Origin: Bacteroidota bacterium
GTDB lineage: Bacteria > Bacteroidota > Bacteroidia > Bacteroidales > CG2-30-32-10
Length of the DNA stretch: 43,114 nucleotides
Direction: 5' to 3'
Assembly (NCBI GenBank): GCA_013377115.1
Contig: JACAAW010000010.1
Span: 1-43,114 of the forward strand
Each line of letters opens with the position of its first letter. Within the stretch, counting starts at the first letter, position 1. Below are positions 40,311 through 43,114 of the stretch, in pieces. A program made the translations under genes and the position numbers. The notes under the pieces are model-generated. The model saw only the letters and a program-made list of their open reading frames with translations. It ran no database searches and was not told the DNA's origin.

Positions 40311-41504
40311 TTAATATAGAAAACTATTGTATGGATATCTTTTTTCGTGAATTTCTTTTACTTTCTTGTAAAGAAGTTGTTTGAATTCCTCAATGTTTTC
40401 TTTTTTGGTGGCAGAAATAAATAAGCATGGTGAGTTGGTCTTTGCCATCCAGGTGTTTTTCATATATTCGAGACTGTAATTCTCTCTTTTTACAGGAGTT
40501 AAATCGTCTTCATCTTTTTCGATAAAACTATATGCATCAATTTTATTGAAAACAATAATTGCAGGTTTCTCGGCTACTTTAATTTCTGATAATGTTTGTT
40601 TTACAACATCCAATTGTTCTTCAAAATTTGGATGAGAAACATCGACAATATGAAGTAAAATATCCGCTTCGCGAACTTCATCAAGAGTTGATTTAAATGA
40701 TTCTATTAAACTATGTGGCAGTTTTCTAATAAATCCAACAGTATCACTCAATAAGAATGGAAGATTTTCAATGACCACTTTTCTAACTGTGGTATCAAGT
40801 GTTGCAAAAAGCTTGTTTTCAGCAAAAACATCCGATTTGCTGATTAGATTCATGATGGTAGATTTTCCAACGTTGGTATAACCAACCAAAGCCACTCTTA
40901 CTAATGATTCTCTGTTTTTGCGCTGTGTAATGTTTTGTTTATCAATGTCTTTAAGTTTTTCTTTCAATAAAGAAATTCTGGTTTTAATGATACGGCGGTC
41001 GGTTTCAATTTCTTTTTCACCAGGACCTCTCATTCCGATTCCCCCTTTTTGCTTAGAAAGGTGGGTCCACATTCGGGTTAATCGTGGTAAAAGATATTGA
41101 TATTGAGCGAGTTCCACTTGTGTTTTTGAGTATGATGTTCTGGCTCTTGTGGCGAAAATATGCAAAATCAGACTATTGCGATCGAGGACTTTACATTCTA
41201 AAATGTTTTCAATATTTCGAAGTTGTGAAGGAGACAATTCATCATCAAAAACGGCAATATCAATTTCACCGGCGGCAATGTATTCTTTTATTTCCTCCAA
41301 TTTTCCAGAGCCAACATAAGTTCTGGAATCAGGCATGGTAAGTTTTTGGGTGAAGCGTTTTTGAGGAACCGAACCTGCTGTTTCGCAGAGAAAAGCCAAT
41401 TCATTAAGATATTCTTCTAGTTGTTCTTCGGTTTGTTTTTGTGTTATTAATCCAACAAGAATGGTGGTTTCCGTTTTTATTGAAGTATCATTTAGTTTTG
41501 TCAT
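40311..41504 (-). CDS. hflX: Ribosome-associated GTPase HflX
   Basis: This 397-aa GTPase has the HflX N-terminal domain (about 1-120; FTQKLTMPDSRTYVGSGKLEEI), the glycine-rich linker (KQKGGIGMRGPGEKEIETDRR, residues about 155-175) and a G domain. The G domain has G1 GYTNVGKST, G3 DTVGF, G4 NKID and G5 SATKK. It binds the large ribosomal subunit and rescues or splits stalled ribosomes, notably in heat stress. It begins 3 bp after the small membrane-protein gene, so they form an operon. All GTP-binding residues are intact. Confidence 0.96.
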   Translation of the reverse strand: MTKLNDTSIKTETTILVGLITQKQTEEQLEEYLNELAFLCETAGSVPQKRFTQKLTMPDSRTYVGSGKLEEIKEYIAAGEIDIAVFDDELSPSQLRNIENILECKVLDRNSLILHIFATRARTSYSKTQVELAQYQYLLPRLTRMWTHLSKQKGGIGMRGPGEKEIETDRRIIKTRISLLKEKLKDIDKQNITQRKNRESLVRVALVGYTNVGKSTIMNLISKSDVFAENKLFATLDTTVRKVVIENLPFLLSDTVGFIRKLPHSLIESFKSTLDEVREADILLHIVDVSHPNFEEQLDVVKQTLSEIKVAEKPAIIVFNKIDAYSFIEKDEDDLTPVKRENYSLEYMKNTWMAKTNSPCLFISATKKENIEEFKQLLYKKVKEIHEKRYPYNSFLY

Positions 41505-41507
41505 TCT

Positions 41508-41849
41508 TTATTTTTTATTTCCTGTTGTCAGGAAGAACAATGATACACTTGCAAAAAGCAAGTATATTGAGAATTCAGGATTGAATCCCACTTTTAAAAA
41601 GGTGAATATTTTATAAACAGAAACTGCAAAAAGAAAAACCGATGAAATAATTGTCAATGTGGGTTTTGAAGTGAAACCCCCAATCAAAAGCAAAAGGCCA
41701 AAAACAATATAAATTAAGGAAACAAAAAAACTAATTGACTTAAAATCAAATGTTTTTAAAGAATTCCAGAACATTGCTATTGCAAATACGGTGATGGCAA
41801 TTCGCATCAACCAAACTGCAAATGGATACATTCCTTTTATTGGTTTCAT
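41508..41849 (-). CDS. Small four-span membrane protein upstream of hflX
   Basis: This 113-aa protein has about four hydrophobic spans (AVWLMRIAITVFAIAMFW; ISFFVSLIYIVFGLLLLIGG; TLTIISSVFLFAVSVYKIF; SIYLLFASVSLFFLTTG). It resembles DoxX-like or other small bacterial membrane proteins, but I cannot name the family. It overlaps nothing and ends 3 bp before hflX, so the two share a transcript; whether they share a function is not known. The start ATG 41849 is the first in frame and gives a normal N-terminus. Confidence 0.7.
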   Translation of the reverse strand: MKPIKGMYPFAVWLMRIAITVFAIAMFWNSLKTFDFKSISFFVSLIYIVFGLLLLIGGFTSKPTLTIISSVFLFAVSVYKIFTFLKVGFNPEFSIYLLFASVSLFFLTTGNKK

Positions 41850-41869
41850 ATCAATATCCGTTGTTGTTT

Positions 41870-42026
41870 GGGCTACACTTCGACCTTGCTCAGTGCAGGA
41901 AGCCCTTTAAATATTTCCTTTAAACACGACTTAAGCTTTGACAGGCTCAGCTACCTAAGGTCGTGGCTAATAATTATTTTCGATATCCAAATAAATCTGT
42001 GAATCCCTGCCTTGCCGGCAGGCAGG
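41870..42026. repeat. Intergenic palindromic repeats
   Basis: Bases 41872-41962 carry cttcgacc and tttgacaggctcag words, related to the 17.3-kb repeat, with an inverted cacgac (41925 region) / gtcgtg (41960 region). Bases 42006-42026 form the palindrome cctgcc-tt-gccggc-a-ggcagg, a type common in Bacteroidota gaps. This lies between trpS and the hflX operon, and a frame running through it at 41963-42175 is not a gene. Confidence 0.6.
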
Positions 42027-42055
42027 TGTGGCCAAATTTATTTTGTTATATTAAA

Positions 42056-43051
42056 TTAAAATGGTTTAAATCCAATTATTTCTCTGACTTCTTTTATTGT
42101 TTTTACTGCACTTTCTTTTGCTTTTTCGGCTCCGTTTTTTGCGACTTTTCGAAGATATTCCTCATTTTTGGCTAAATCCAAAATCTTTTCGCGCAAAGGT
42201 GTTGTAAACTCAATGACATCTTCTGCCAATTGTTTTTTCATATCACCGTAGCGAATCTCGCAATTATTGTATTTTTCTTCAAAAAACTGCAATGTTTCAG
42301 GTTTTGAAAGTGTTTTCATCAAACTGAATAAATTCTCAATTGCTTGAGGTTTTGGCTGATTCGGTTCAGTTGGACCGGCATCTGAAACAGCACGCATTAC
42401 TTTTTTACGAATTACTTCAGGAGCATCAGCCAAAAATAGCGCATTGCCTTCACCTTCGGATTTTCCCATTTTTGTGCTTCCATCTAAGCCAGGAATTTTA
42501 ATCAATTCTGAACCAAAATTATACGCAAACGGTTCTGGAAAATAACTAACATTGTACATTCTGTTGAAACGATTTGCAAAAGTGCGCGTCATTTCAAGGT
42601 GTTGCTCTTGATCTTTTCCAACTGGAACTTTTGTTGCACGATGAATAATAATATCGGCTGCCATTAAAGTTGGATATGTCAATAAACCAGCATTTACATT
42701 TTCGGTTTGTTTTCGAATTTTTTCCTTGAAAGAAGTACAACGTTCTAATTCACCTAAATAAGCGTTCATATTTAATAGCAAATACAATTCGGCCACTTCG
42801 GGTAAATCGCTTTGAATATAAACGGTTGCAGCTTCGGGATCGATACCGGCAGCAAGATATTCAACCAAAACCTGTTTTACATTGCTGTGCAAATCGGCAG
42901 GAGTTGGATGCGTTGTTAACGAATGATAATCAGCAATAAAAAAATAGCAGTTATTTTCGTATTGCATTTTCACGAAGTTCTGTATTGCACCAAAATAGTT
43001 GCCCAGATGCAAATTTCCTGTGGAGCGGATTCCGCTTACTACTGTTTCCAT
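42056..43051 (-). CDS. trpS: Tryptophanyl-tRNA synthetase
   Basis: This 331-aa class I aminoacyl-tRNA synthetase has the HIGH-type motif in GNLHLGNYFGA (about 12-22) and KMSKS as KMGKSEG (about 193-199) preceded by GLDGST. The family blocks IADYHSLTTHP, VYIQSDLP and VPVGKDQEQHLEMTR are present. It charges tRNA-Trp in the cytoplasm. Its length is normal. The start ATG 43051 is 63 bp from the window edge. There is no clear upstream element in that remaining sequence, and a repeat-containing gap follows the gene. Confidence 0.97.
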   Translation of the reverse strand: METVVSGIRSTGNLHLGNYFGAIQNFVKMQYENNCYFFIADYHSLTTHPTPADLHSNVKQVLVEYLAAGIDPEAATVYIQSDLPEVAELYLLLNMNAYLGELERCTSFKEKIRKQTENVNAGLLTYPTLMAADIIIHRATKVPVGKDQEQHLEMTRTFANRFNRMYNVSYFPEPFAYNFGSELIKIPGLDGSTKMGKSEGEGNALFLADAPEVIRKKVMRAVSDAGPTEPNQPKPQAIENLFSLMKTLSKPETLQFFEEKYNNCEIRYGDMKKQLAEDVIEFTTPLREKILDLAKNEEYLRKVAKNGAEKAKESAVKTIKEVREIIGFKPF

Positions 43052-43114
43052 AGTGCAAAATTACGTGTTTTTTTTGAAAAGGAGTTTTAAAAATTTAAAA
43101 ATAATTTAACCGCA

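Noticed and set aside
41963-42175. 70-aa frame next to trpS
   Set aside because: It covers the CCTGCC palindrome and the 3' end of trpS; composition is not protein-like.
1-43114. CRISPR array, insertion sequence, prophage or integrative element
   Set aside because: No regularly spaced repeats with unique spacers, no transposase, integrase or phage genes, and no tRNA-linked att duplication were seen.

Overview
The window comes from an AT-rich member of the Bacteroidota that uses the type IX secretion system (T9SS). Several large secreted proteins end in T9SS type A sorting domains. Promoters carry the Bacteroidota -7 box (TAnnTTTG), and there are almost no Shine-Dalgarno sequences. A TonB-dependent receptor with a CarboxypepD_reg domain, a DUF5723 protein and a short Ppx beside PPK1 also fit this phylum. 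I see no rRNA, CRISPR array, transposase or prophage.

Region 1 (about 0.6-24.5 kb) looks like a phosphate-stress island. It holds a PD40 secreted protein; a minus-strand unit of a PlcP-like metallophosphoesterase, an MJ1255-type glycosyltransferase and a GH1 beta-glucosidase; ppk1-ppx-ParB-like; a free CarboxypepD_reg domain protein; a TonB-dependent receptor; a GT4 glycosyltransferase overlapping a DedA protein; a Porin_O_P porin; a secreted PHP-domain protein; a large repeat-containing T9SS protein; an OmpR/PhoB-type response regulator; and a tiny TPR protein. The link is in the DNA. Upstream of at least eight of these units I find 7-bp direct repeats (best form TTAACAT, with ATAATAT as a frequent second member) repeating every 11 bp. 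The last one starts exactly 15 bp before a TAnnTTTG box, on whichever strand the gene lies. This is PHO-box architecture. Two control promoters in the window (MORN protein at 11.9 kb, DUF4349 lipoprotein at 29 kb) instead have TTG-20 bp-TAnnTTTG. The inferred programme is polyphosphate metabolism, replacement of phospholipid by glycolipid, outer-membrane uptake and extracellular phosphate-ester cleavage under a PhoB-like regulator. The partner kinase is not in the window.

Inside this island sit genes that do not obviously belong: a 105-aa hypothetical, an AraC-type regulator with a SnoaL-like protein (2.4-3.8 kb), and a MORN-repeat protein.

Region 2 (24.5-35.5 kb) holds secreted and envelope proteins: a T9SS protein with possible weak PHO boxes, two tiny membrane ORFs, a DUF2582 winged-helix protein, a Lys/Thr-rich exported protein, a DUF4349 lipoprotein, a DUF5723 protein, tRNA-Phe, and a two-gene unit of T9SS von Willebrand A proteins.

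Region 3 (35.5-43.1 kb) is all minus strand and mostly housekeeping: SUMF1-like, small exported protein, radical SAM and DUF6873-like genes; a polyprenol-phosphate mannosyltransferase-like GT2; a deoxyhypusine synthase family protein; a small membrane protein with hflX; and trpS. Gaps carry degenerate palindromic repeats of the kind scattered through Bacteroidota genomes.
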